The notes: generated by a model not told the origin, from the letters alone. DNA of 64,000 nucleotides from Elusimicrobiota bacterium (GCA_016722575.1 JADKIY010000002.1:310001-374000), one strand, 5' to 3'; shown: positions 17,112 to 24,373, counted from the stretch's first letter. Translations and numbers: made by a program.

Positions 17112-19021
17112 TTAGCCCGGGGGCCATCGGAACGTCACCGACGCCCGAACGCCCCCGACGGTCTCGAGGTTCAACGTCCCCTGCAGTTGCTCCGTTAACA
17201 GCCGCACCAGACGCAACCCCAGGGTGTTGGACTCTTTCCAATTAAAATCGGCCGGAAACCCGGCGCCCCGATCGGCGACGGACAGTTCAAAGCGTCCGTC
17301 GCTTTGGGTCTTGAATTTGATGGCGATGGTCCCGCCCGTCCCCGGGGGGTAGGCGTATTTGACGGCGTTGGACACCAGCTCCGTTAATAAAAGTCCGCAG
17401 GGAATGGCGGCGTCCAAGCCCAACTCGATATCGTCGATCTCCACCCGGGGGGCCGGTGCGTCCGCCGCGGAGCCGTATACGCGAAAGAGGCTTCGGATCA
17501 GCCCGGCCACGTAGTTCGGAAAATTGATCCGGGCGAAATCGTTTGATTTGTAGAGATACTCGTGGACCATGGCCATGGCCCGCACCCGCTCCTGGCTGTC
17601 CATGAAAAAGCCGCGATTTTCGGGTCGCCGACGGTGTCCGCCTGAAGGCGGAGCAGGCTCACGATCACTTGCAAGTTGTTTTTGACCCGGTGATGGATTT
17701 CCTTGAGCAGGACTTCCTTTTCCAAAAGCGCCTGGGCCATGATTTGTTCCGCGTGCTTGCGGGCGCTGGCGTCCCGGAGGATCACGGAAACCCCCAGGGG
17801 GCGCCCTTTCCCGCTCACGAGCCGGCTCAAGGACATTTCGGCCCAAAAACGCCGCCCGTCGCTCCGGACCGCCGTCCCTTCCCCGCGAAAAACCCCGGTG
17901 GCGTGGACCGTCCGCAGGGCGCTTTCCAAATCCAGCCCGCCCTCGCCCGACGCCATCAATCGCGTCACGCTCGTCCCCAACGCTTCCGCCCCCGTGTAGC
18001 CCGTCATCAGTTCGGCCCCGGCGTTCCACACCAACACTTCGCCCCTGGGGCTCAAAAGAAACACCGCGTGGTCCTTCAACCCTTGCACCAGGTGGGTGTA
18101 GTTCTGTTCGCTTTCCTGAAGGGCCTTTCCGAGTTCCCCGCCCACCACCAGGGACGATTGAAGGATGATAAAAGCAACGATCAAAGACCACACCATGAGC
18201 GTCCAGAAAGCCGCCGCGGGCCCCGACAAAAAGGCCAACAGGCTTCCGCGAACGCACACGAAAACCAAAACGACCCCCACCGCCAAGGGGAACAGTTTAC
18301 GCAAAAGAACGGATCGCAAGGAGGCCCCGATGAAAAGGCGCGCGGGAAATCGGTCGGGGCCCAGGGACCCGAGGAACCCCATGGCCAGGAGCACCGTGGA
18401 GACCACCGACAACAGGCGCGGGCAGGGAATTTCCCCCGGCGGCACGGAGTGGACCCCGTGGCAATAGCAAATCAGGAAATAAATGAAGGCGACGATCAGG
18501 AAGAGGACCGCGCCCCCGAGCGCGTCGCCGGAACGTCCCCGCGTCCGTCCCACCGCGCAGCGGGCCAAAAACGCCGCCGCCAGCCCCGCCAAGGCCGCCT
18601 GGGTAAAGGGGCTTTCGGCCGCCGCGCCCCAACGGGGAACAAAAAGGCCCAGGAGAACCAGCCCCGACACCGTCGCGCCGGCCATCCGCCGGGCGCCCAG
18701 GATTTCCGTCGGCGGTTCGCGTACGTAAAAAAGAAGGGCCGCCGCCAGGAAGCCGAAACCCGCCGCCGCGGAAGGCGCCATCACGATCCAGTCGTCCCGA
18801 AGGAGGGTAAAGGAAAAGGCGGGGAACAGGTTCCACAGGGCCAGAACCCCGATCGCGGTCGCCAACACCGCGAGGGCCGCCCACCCCGACAGGCGGTCCA
18901 GAGCCTCCGCGGCTCTGACGGCCGTTTTAAAGGAGAGGGAAGCGGACACCCGGCGCGCGCGGTCCACGGACCCCAAAACGCCCTTCCGTTCCTTCGCCAA
19001 TTTTGGCCCCAGCAATCGCAT
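17112..19021 (-). pseudogene. HisKA_2 sensor histidine kinase, broken by a one-base frameshift
   Basis: Read as one gene this is a complete sensor kinase of about 636 residues: about eight N-terminal membrane helices, a PAS domain (about 315-425), a HisKA_2 dimerisation domain with the phospho-acceptor in [15 protein letters not shown], and a HATPase_c domain (ELVSNAVKYAYPPGTGG, then DRGAGFP). The first frame, from the ATG at 19021, stops at 17498; the remainder continues in another frame to 17112. The break is at a run of five A (plus strand 17605-17609), where one more base restores [15 protein letters not shown] sequencing error is the likeliest cause. The gene follows DUF3309 by 16 bp and precedes the response regulator by 21 bp. 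Confidence 0.85.
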
Positions 19022-19037
19022 CAGCGGTCGGACCTTT

Positions 19038-19187
19038 CTAAATGGTTCGAAACAGGTGCAACCCCGCCAGAACCAAGCCCAACAAACAGATCCACCCGCT
19101 GGCCGCGAACCCCTCGCCCACGCTGTAGGGCCAAATGGGAAGCGCCGCCAGAAACGCCAGGCAAAGCAAAACGTAGACCGGTTTCAT
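19038..19187 (-). CDS. DUF3309 family small membrane protein
   Basis: A 49-residue protein, [20 protein letters not shown] then [20 protein letters not shown]. The LPxWPYSxGxGxxxSG core between two hydrophobic helices is the DUF3309 signature. It sits immediately upstream of the histidine kinase (16-bp gap) and has ECF-type promoter site 6 directly in front of its ATG (6-bp gap), so translation may start on an almost leaderless message; no ribosome site is apparent. It is probably first in a DUF3309-kinase-regulator transcript. Confidence 0.82.
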   Translation of the reverse strand: MKPVYVLLCLAFLAALPIWPYSVGEGFAASGWICLLGLVLAGLHLFRTI

Positions 19188-19193
19188 ATCCGC

Positions 19194-19223
19194 TTGGACA
19201 CCCACCCCGTTTAGAAGGTAACA
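19194..19223 (-). promoter_or_regulatory. ECF-type promoter of the DUF3309-kinase-regulator operon (site 6)
   Basis: On the minus strand TGTTACC (19217-19223), 17 bp, GTCCAA (19194-19199). The -35 lies inside the last codons of the ECF sigma gene. If the sigma factor uses this site, it controls its own candidate sensor system. Confidence 0.65.
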
Positions 19224-19831
19224 CGCGGGCCCCCTCCGGTGGCTTCCAGGCCGTGAAGCACCATTTTCCGGGCCCGGTGCAGGTACACTTTCACCGTTCC
19301 CAGCGGCCGCCCCGTCGACGCGGCGATTTCTTTCACCGTCCGGAATAAGAAATAGTGTTGGGTGAAAATCTCCCGATAGGGGTCGGCCAGCCCTTCGAGG
19401 GATTTTTTCACGCGGTCCAACTCGAACCGCCCGCGCACGATGGCGTCCGGCCCGGGGGATTTGTCCGGCCATTGGGGGCGTGGGCTGTCCTCGGTTTTTC
19501 CGGGCGCGTCCATGGACTCCGTGCGCCGGATCAACCGGGCCCGGACGTGGTTGCGCACGAGGTTCAAAGCGATGGTGTAAAGCCAGGTGGAAAAGCGGGA
19601 TTCACCCCGGAAGTCGGCCAGGTGCTGAAAGGCCTTCAGGAACACCTTCTGCACCACGTCCTCCGCGTCCTCCCGTTGGCGAAGTTGCCGAAGTACCAGG
19701 AGGGCGATCACGGGCCGATGCTTCCGCATCAAATCGTCGAACCGTTCGGGGTGGCCCTGAAGAACGGCCTGGATCAATTCATGATCGGGAATTTCGGCCG
19801 GGGCAACGGAAGGGGGTTCCGGACGGCTCAT
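19211..19831 (-). CDS. ECF (extracytoplasmic function) RNA polymerase sigma factor
   Basis: A 206-residue ECF sigma factor. Region 2 spans about residues 30-100, with the -10 recognition segment DAEDVVQKVFLKAFQHL and FSTWLYTIALNLVRNH. Region 4 spans about 145-200 (YREIFTQHYFLFRTVKEIA, TGRPLGTVKVYLHRARK), the -35-binding helix-turn-helix. A Pro/Asp-rich linker of about 40 residues joins them. No anti-sigma gene is recognisable nearby; instead a kinase and a response regulator follow. Seven similar ECF-type promoters surround it, making it the best candidate to read them. The ATG has no ribosome site but a TATAAT lies 5 bp upstream. Confidence 0.93.
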   Translation of the reverse strand: MSRPEPPSVAPAEIPDHELIQAVLQGHPERFDDLMRKHRPVIALLVLRQLRQREDAEDVVQKVFLKAFQHLADFRGESRFSTWLYTIALNLVRNHVRARLIRRTESMDAPGKTEDSPRPQWPDKSPGPDAIVRGRFELDRVKKSLEGLADPYREIFTQHYFLFRTVKEIAASTGRPLGTVKVYLHRARKMVLHGLEATGGGPRVTF

Positions 19832-19836
19832 AGATC

Positions 19837-19842
19837 ATTATA
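19837..19842 (-). promoter_or_regulatory. Possible -10 element (TATAAT) of the sigma gene
   Basis: A perfect TATAAT ends 5 bp before the sigma factor's ATG. A start site 6-7 bp downstream of it would fall on the start codon, giving a leaderless message. No convincing -35 is seen, so this is tentative. Confidence 0.4.
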
Positions 19843-19890
19843 CACGCGGGCTTCTCCTTTCAGGGGAATATCGGACCGCCCCGAGCCGAC

Positions 19891-20604
19891 TCAACGGCGC
19901 GTCCCCGTTTCCGAGGTTTCCAAACCGCTTTTGGCCCTTTGTTTCGCGACATACATGGCGTGGTCCGCCCGTTTCAACACGTCCGCCGCCGATTCCGCCG
20001 TCAACTGAACCACCCCGATGCTCACCGCGATGCCCAGGTAGGCCAACGGGGAAGGCGGACCGATCGCCTGGTGGATGCGCCGGGCAACTTCCCAACCGCC
20101 CGCCAAATCGGTCAATTGGCACAAAACGACGAATTCGTCCCCGCCGAAACGGAAACACAGGTCCACGTCCCGTTTCGTCACCCCGATCAATTCCTGTGCG
20201 AAGGCCTTCAACAGTTCGTTCCCCTCGGCGTGCCCCAACCGGTCGTTAACCGATTTAAAATCATCGATGTCCATAAAGAGCACCGTGAGCGGGGTCCCCG
20301 TCCGATGGGCGAGGCCCACCAGGCGCTCCAGTTCGGACTGCAGATATTTGGCGTTGAAGAGGCCCGTGAGCGGGTCGGTCAGGCTCGCCGCGTGGAGCCG
20401 GCGCTTCTGGCTTTGAATGACGCCCACCGCCACGAGCGTGACCAGCAAAAGCGACGCGTCGGCGATGGCCCGGTGCCCGCCCAAGGCGAGCGACTTGTTC
20501 AGCCAAAGGGTCGCCAAGGGCACCAGCAACAGGAAATAGGGCCAATCCTGGCGAAGCTTTTCGTGGACGAACTGCCGGGTGTTTCGGGGGGATCGGGAAA
20601 GCAC
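19891..20604 (-). CDS. Diguanylate cyclase (GGDEF), membrane-anchored
   Basis: A 237-residue protein with two N-terminal membrane helices (about 20-37 and 48-65) and a GGDEF domain from residue 72. The active site GGDEF is intact at 154-158, and the product-inhibition site R145-x-x-D148 lies five residues before it, so it should make c-di-GMP with feedback control. The PilZ protein and PilT-type ATPases elsewhere in the window are possible downstream users. The start is a GTG at 20604 with AGGAGG upstream. It is transcribed toward the sigma factor gene (59-bp gap). Confidence 0.92.
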   Translation of the reverse strand: MLSRSPRNTRQFVHEKLRQDWPYFLLLVPLATLWLNKSLALGGHRAIADASLLLVTLVAVGVIQSQKRRLHAASLTDPLTGLFNAKYLQSELERLVGLAHRTGTPLTVLFMDIDDFKSVNDRLGHAEGNELLKAFAQELIGVTKRDVDLCFRFGGDEFVVLCQLTDLAGGWEVARRIHQAIGPPSPLAYLGIAVSIGVVQLTAESAADVLKRADHAMYVAKQRAKSGLETSETGTRR

Positions 20605-20674
20605 GGCGTTGAACCTCCTGGGTCGTCGCGGCCGGAAAAGGCCTCCCGGAATTTAGTCGGCGAATCCCGTTCCG

Positions 20675-20854
20675 CTAACCGGCTTCGCGGGACGGGGTCG
20701 GGGCCTTCAAGCGCCGAACCGAAGGCGCCTCCATTCCCCGATCGGGCGCGCAACAGGACGGGGGCGACGTTTCGAACACGCCGAGCACGCAGAAACCGCT
20801 GGTCGCGTCGCCGCCGCAATACCCCGGCGGCAACCGTTCTTCATCGTAAAGCAC
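20675..20854 (-). CDS. Possible small cysteine-containing protein
   Basis: A 59-codon frame from a GTG with a TTTTAGGAG ribosome site, encoding MLYDEERLPPGYCGGDATSG followed by a CC pair and a basic C-terminus. Four cysteines lie in the first 35 residues. No family is recognised and codon bias cannot be judged at this length. It partly fills the 333-bp gap between the GGDEF gene and the Thivi_2564-type gene, which otherwise shows nothing. Confidence 0.35.
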   Translation of the reverse strand: MLYDEERLPPGYCGGDATSGFCVLGVFETSPPSCCAPDRGMEAPSVRRLKAPTPSREAG

Positions 20855-20937
20855 GATCGCTCCTAAAACATTCGTCCGTCCGGGTCTCCACCCGACCCGA
20901 TGATCCCCTCTACTCTCCCCGCTTCCCGACCGCCCGA

Positions 20938-21150
20938 TTAAAACGACCTAGGATCAGCCGACCCGCGGAAGGTGGAGGGTGGTCCATCCCCCAAAACCCC
21001 GAAAACCCGCAAGAGCCAAACAACGACGCAGATCACCACCGCCGCGTTTAATATTTTTTTGATGGTTCCCTGCATCGGCACATAGGCGTTGATCGCCCAA
21101 AGCAAAACGCCCACAATCATCAAAACAACGACCACATTCAGCAAATTCAT
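20938..21150 (-). CDS. Thivi_2564-family small membrane protein
   Basis: A 70-residue protein. Residues 1-55 (NVVVVLMIVGVLLWAINAYV, PMQGTIKKILNAAVVICVVV, WLLRVFGVL) match the Thivi_2564 family of two-helix membrane proteins: the VGVLLWxxNxYxPM and KKILN blocks are the hallmarks. A GGAGGA site precedes the ATG. ECF-type promoter site 7 lies 76 bp upstream, placing it in the putative stress regulon. Function unknown; the family co-occurs with stress genes. Confidence 0.85.
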   Translation of the reverse strand: MNLLNVVVVLMIVGVLLWAINAYVPMQGTIKKILNAAVVICVVVWLLRVFGVLGDGPPSTFRGSADPRSF

Positions 21151-21226
21151 TGTTTCCTCCGTTTAAATCGATAATAGGGCGCACTGGAAGCCCCCCCTCC
21201 CTATAAACGCGAGGGGCTCCGCCTTT

Positions 21227-21256
21227 TAGGACAACCGAGGGAAAGGAAGGGTTACA
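21227..21256 (-). promoter_or_regulatory. ECF-type promoter of the Thivi_2564-type gene (site 7)
   Basis: On the minus strand TGTAACC (21250-21256), 17 bp, GTCCTA (21227-21232), 76 bp before the start codon at 21150. Confidence 0.62.
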
Positions 21257-21263
21257 GCAATAA

Positions 21264-21293
21264 GGGGACGTAGCATACTAATTTACTTAAACC
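21264..21293 (+). repeat. GGGGAC-type short repeat, copy 1
   Basis: Begins GGGGACGTAGCATACTAATT and continues TTACTTAAACC. It is almost the same as 22624-22654, in the same orientation on the other side of the TolB-like gene; a related sequence is at 23667. Similar GGGGAC ends are, from memory, common near REP-associated Y1 transposase remnants in environmental genomes. The rest of the 466-bp gap (21151-21616) is relatively AT-rich and holds no gene I can support. Confidence 0.6.
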
Positions 21294-21616
21294 CAGGACC
21301 CGCCATCGATATCGATCCGCTTCACCCACCGTCGACGCGACCCAACCGCGCCCGGGGTTGGAATTGAGCGTAGAGGCCCGTTTTGGAATAGACTCAATCC
21401 AGCGGCCCGCATCGGTCGCGGTTTCCAATGTCCTTTATTCTTCGGTCGGAAGACGGTCTTTCATGCTTTCAAATTGTAAAATTCGTTATCGAACCGTTGG
21501 TCGTTTCAAAGAATATCCGGCCGGGCTTCCTTCGCTTTAAAGGGCTGCGGTTGGCGTTTCTCGGGCGGGGGTTCGATCGAACAACAATCTCCAAATCCGG
21601 TGGGTGGGGGTGGCGA

Positions 21617-22567
21617 ATGAAAAACGTAATCCGTCTTTGCACCGCGGCGATTCTGCTCTCCTTCGGAGCGGCCTCGGCCTCGTCCCTGGAATTGGGGCTG
21701 ACCCGGGCGGTCAAGAAGCGGGCCCGCACCGTCTCCGACGCCGTTCGCCGCCAACGGGTCACCCCCCGAATCCTGTGGCAAAAATGCGTCCCGGACGAGG
21801 GAACCCAGTGCGACGTCTGGTCCATGAACCTGGACGGAAGCAACCCGGTGAACCTCACCCCCGGCACCGACGCGTCTTTTGATTTCGACCCCCAGTGGTC
21901 GCCGGACCATTCCAAAATCGTCTTTTCCTCCACCCGCGGCGGCAATCCCGACATTTACACCATGAACGCCGACGGTTCCGATATCGCCCACTTAACTTTG
22001 GACGCGGGGTTCGAATCCTGGGCGTCTTTTTCCCCCGACGGCTCCAAAATCGTTTTCTCCCGGGCGGTCGCCGGCCAGGGCCAGCTCTTCGTGATGAACC
22101 GGGACGGCTCCAACCCAGTGCGCCTCCACACGGGCCCCGGAGCGGACGAGGAACCGGCCTATTCCCCGGACGGGTCTAAAATAATATTTGGCAACGACTC
22201 CACGGGCCGCTACCAGCTCTACACCATGAACGCCGACGGCTCCTCCATCGTCCAACTCACCACCGGCGCCTACGAAAACCGCTACCCCTCCTGGTCCCCC
22301 GACGGCCAAAAGATCGTCTTCGGCAGCGACCGCACCGGCAACACCGAGCTTTTCGTCATGAACGCCGACGGCACCGGCGCCGTCCAATTGACCTCCACCC
22401 CCGGCGCCATCAATTCCGACCCCGCCTGGTCCTCCGACGGCTCCAAAATCATCTTCCCCAGCGCCCGCGACGGCAACGCCGAAATCTACGTCATGGAACG
22501 GGACGGGTCCAACGAAACGCGATTGACGTCCAACAGCGTGTTCGACGCGGGGCCGTTTGCATGGTGA
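21617..22567 (+). CDS. Exported TolB-like beta-propeller protein
   Basis: A 316-residue protein with a signal peptide (MKNVIRLCTAAILLSFGAAS) and six TolB/PD40 repeats, each about 42 residues with the pattern YVMNADGS, QLT, PSWSPDGQKIVFxS, RxGNxEL. It lacks the N-terminal TolB domain and has no pal or tolQRA neighbours, so it is a TolB-type propeller of unknown role rather than TolB itself; such proteins usually bind partners or polysaccharide in the periplasm. I start it at the ATG 21617, which has GGTGGGGG upstream and opens the signal peptide. It lies between two copies of a short repeat, hinting at an acquired cassette. Confidence 0.82.
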   Translation: MKNVIRLCTAAILLSFGAASASSLELGLTRAVKKRARTVSDAVRRQRVTPRILWQKCVPDEGTQCDVWSMNLDGSNPVNLTPGTDASFDFDPQWSPDHSKIVFSSTRGGNPDIYTMNADGSDIAHLTLDAGFESWASFSPDGSKIVFSRAVAGQGQLFVMNRDGSNPVRLHTGPGADEEPAYSPDGSKIIFGNDSTGRYQLYTMNADGSSIVQLTTGAYENRYPSWSPDGQKIVFGSDRTGNTELFVMNADGTGAVQLTSTPGAINSDPAWSSDGSKIIFPSARDGNAEIYVMERDGSNETRLTSNSVFDAGPFAW

Positions 22568-22581
22568 ATCCTTAAAAAAAC

Positions 22582-22620
22582 AAAAAGCCGGGCCATCATC
22601 TGGCCCAGCGGTATTTTGTT
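22582..22620 (+). terminator. Intrinsic terminator after the TolB-like gene
   Basis: GGGCCA (22590-22595), a five-base loop, TGGCCC (22601-22606), followed by a T-rich stretch. The stem resembles the terminator hairpins of the repeat array at 23.9-24.3 kb. Confidence 0.65.
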
Positions 22621-22623
22621 TGA

Positions 22624-22654
22624 GGGGACGTTGCTTACTAATTTACTTTAGACC
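22624..22654 (+). repeat. GGGGAC-type short repeat, copy 2
   Basis: Begins GGGGACGTTGCTTACTAATT and continues TACTTTAGACC. It is a direct repeat of 21264-21293 with only a few changes, 1.36 kb apart, bracketing the TolB-like gene. Confidence 0.6.
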
Positions 22655-22731
22655 AAGCCCTCCCCATTCGTTGGCAAACCTTAGCGATTCGATGGATCCA
22701 CAAGCCCCATCGGTATGCTGTCCCCGGCATT

Positions 22732-23647
22732 TCAAGAGGGCGAACCCTTCGGCCATTTCAGGGACGCCGCCACCGATGAGGCCAGCACCAGGGCGATCAC
22801 CCCCAGCGACACGCCGACCGGGACCTTGTAGACGTCGACCAGAGCCATTTTGGATCCGACAAAAACCAACACCACCGAAAGCCCCATCTTTAGAAAATGA
22901 AACTTTCCGACCACGCCCGCCAGCGCGAAATAGAGCGACCGCAACCCCAAGATGGCGAACACGTTCGAGGTGTAGACGATGAAGGTGTCGGTGGTGATCG
23001 CGAAAATGGCCGGAATGGAGTCCACGGCGAAAATCAAATCGGTCATCTCGACGATCAGGAGGACCACAAAGAGCGGCGTCGCGGCCCACCGCGTGTTTTC
23101 CCACACAAAGAACCGGTCGTCCCTGTAGTCCACCGTTACGGGCATGACTTTCTTAAAGAGCCGCACCACGGGGTTCCGATCCGGCCGAAGTTCGACCTCC
23201 TTTTGCAAAGCCATCTTAAGGCCGGTGAATATCAGAAACGCGCCGAAGACGTAAATGATCCAATGGAATTTGGCGATCAGGGCGGCTCCTACCACGATCA
23301 ACGCCGCGCGCATGATCAGCGCCCCCAGAATTCCCCAGAAAAGGACCTTGTGTTGGTGGAGGGACGGCACTTTGAAGTAGGAAAAGATGATTAAGAAAAT
23401 AAAGATGTTGTCGACGCTCAAGGATTTTCGATCAGATAGCCGGTCAGGAACTGCAAGGCCGTCTCGGATCCCCGCCAAAAATAAATCCCCAGGTTAAAGG
23501 CGAGCGCCAGCCCGATCCACACCCGCTCCAGGTCAACGCTTCCTTCAGCGTCACCTCATGGCTTTTGCGATGGAACACCCCCAAATCCAGGGCCAACATG
23601 GCCAAGACAAACACGTTGAAACCGATCCACAACCACAGCGACGACAT
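22732..23647 (-). pseudogene. TerC/Alx-family membrane protein, broken by two one-base frameshifts
   Basis: The parts join into a normal TerC-family protein of about 305 residues (metal/tellurite-associated; E. coli Alx exports manganese). The start (ATG 23647, AGGAGG site) gives SLWLWIGFNVFVLAMLALD and ends early; the middle (VWIGLALAFNLGIYFW) lies in a second frame, and SLSVDNIFIFLIIFSYFKV onward in a third. Conserved acidic motifs are present (SVDN, EMTDLIFAVDS). The breaks are a missing G near a C-run at 23522-23524 and a missing A near a T-run at 23425-23428 (plus-strand view). Two homopolymer losses within 100 bp suggest consensus error. No yybP-ykoY riboswitch fits in the short upstream gap. 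Confidence 0.85.
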
Positions 23648-23666
23648 TGAGACCTCCTGGAATTCC

Positions 23667-23690
23667 GGGGACAGTATACCGATTTATTGA
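23667..23690 (+). repeat. GGGGAC-type short repeat, related copy
   Basis: Begins GGGGACAGTATACCGATTTA. It shares the GGGGAC start and the AT-rich TA(C/T)...ATTTA core with the two copies around the TolB-like gene. It lies just upstream of terC and marks the start of the 1,039-bp non-coding stretch 23648-24686. Confidence 0.5.
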
Positions 23691-23940
23691 ATTCCAAAAT
23701 TCATTTGAACCAACTGAAGGAGGGTGCAATCGGGCCCTTGACCAATCCATCAAGGGCGATTTCAAACATTCAGAGGAGATCGTGAAGCCTCGCCCAATTC
23801 GCGGGGCTACAGACGGAGCTGTCGGCGCTCTGCGCCGCCGTCAGTCCCAACCCTCTTCGCAGAGCTCCGAGGACGAGCGGCGGCCACAGAGTGTCCGAAA
23901 CCCCGCACGAGCTCCGCGTGGGGCCCGCACGTTTAAACAG

Positions 23941-23972
23941 AAAGCCGGGCCAATTTCTGGCCCGGCTTTCTT
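23941..23972 (+). terminator. Terminator-like hairpin in repeat unit
   Basis: Perfect 12-bp stem AAAGCCGGGCCA (23941-23952) with TGGCCCGGCTTT (23958-23969), five-base loop, then a pyrimidine-rich CTTCCTT. The same hairpin recurs at 24096-24124 and, degraded, near 24249-24275. Confidence 0.65.
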
Positions 23973-24095
23973 CCTTAAAGATCGAGGATGGAGCAATCGG
24001 GCCCTTGACCAATCCATCAAGGGCGATTTCAAACATTCAGAGGAGATCGTGAAGCCCCGGCCTAAACCGCCGGGGCTACCCGCACGTTTAAACAG

Positions 24096-24127
24096 AAAGC
24101 CGGGCCAATTTCTGGCCCGGCTTTCTT
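24096..24127 (+). terminator. Terminator-like hairpin in repeat unit, second copy
   Basis: Identical stem to the hairpin at 23941 (24096-24107 with 24113-24124), exactly one 154-bp period away. Confidence 0.65.
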
Positions 24128-24290
24128 CCTTAAAGATCGAGGATGGAGCAATCGGGCCCGGGCCCCACCCCGGGGGGGGCGATTTCAAACATTCAGAGGA
24201 GATCGGAAGCCCCCGGCCTAAACCGCCGGGGCTACCCAGACGTTAACAGAAAGCGGGCCATTCTGGCCCGGCTTTCTCTAAAGACGAGGA

Positions 24291-24373
24291 TGGAGCGAGG
24301 TGAAGGATCGGCAAAACCCTCGTCATGCTTGGGGAAGCACGGGCCAATTTCTGCCCGTTGAACCACAGCCCGC
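24291..24373 (-). tRNA. tRNA-Gly(CCC)-like sequence, damaged, second copy
   Basis: On the minus strand it starts GCGGGCTGTGGTTCAA, has anticodon arm CGTGCTTCCCCAAGCATG and ends CTCGCTCCA with an encoded CCA. Compared with a normal glycine tRNA the D-loop holds an insertion matching the array hairpin (GGGCAGAAATTGGCCC), the anticodon loop has an extra C and the T-arm is scrambled. At 83 nt it is too long. As written it should not fold correctly: either a chimeric consensus or a tRNA pseudogene. Confidence 0.45.

Larger units (their letters stand above)
23715..24300 (+). repeat. Array of ~154-bp units carrying three hairpins each
   Basis: Units repeat with a 154-bp period (for example GTTTAAACAG at 23931 and 24085; AAAGATCGAGG at 23978 and 24132), with a partial unit at the left and a decayed one at the right. 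A full unit has three perfect hairpins: GCCCTTGA/TCAAGGGC (24001-24024), AGCCCCGGC/GCCGGGGCT (24053-24077) and AAAGCCGGGCCA/TGGCCCGGCTTT (24096-24124). Open frames across it are repetitive by-products. The unit length, stems and lack of short identical repeats rule out CRISPR. It may be tandem small RNAs or decayed REP-like elements. The third unit has many one-base losses. Confidence 0.75.

Noticed and set aside
17669..19348. 559-residue rightward frame opposite the kinase and DUF3309 genes
   Set aside because: Composition is that of a GC-rich antisense shadow (Arg, Pro, Gln, His) and the opposite strand encodes a recognisable kinase.
21617..22567. Calling the propeller gene tolB
   Set aside because: It lacks the TolB N-terminal domain and has no tol-pal neighbours; it is only TolB-like.
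23648..23740. yybP-ykoY manganese riboswitch upstream of terC
   Set aside because: The space directly upstream of the start codon is taken by the GGGGAC repeat and shows no paired-loop riboswitch elements.
23770..24188. Open frames across the repeat array that could be read as short repetitive proteins
   Set aside because: They arise from the repeat in several frames on both strands, change frame between units, lack suitable ribosome sites and cross the terminator-like hairpins.
23715..24300. Possible CRISPR array
   Set aside because: The repeat unit is about 154 bp with only three or so copies, repeats are not separated by unique spacers of equal size, and no cas gene is present.
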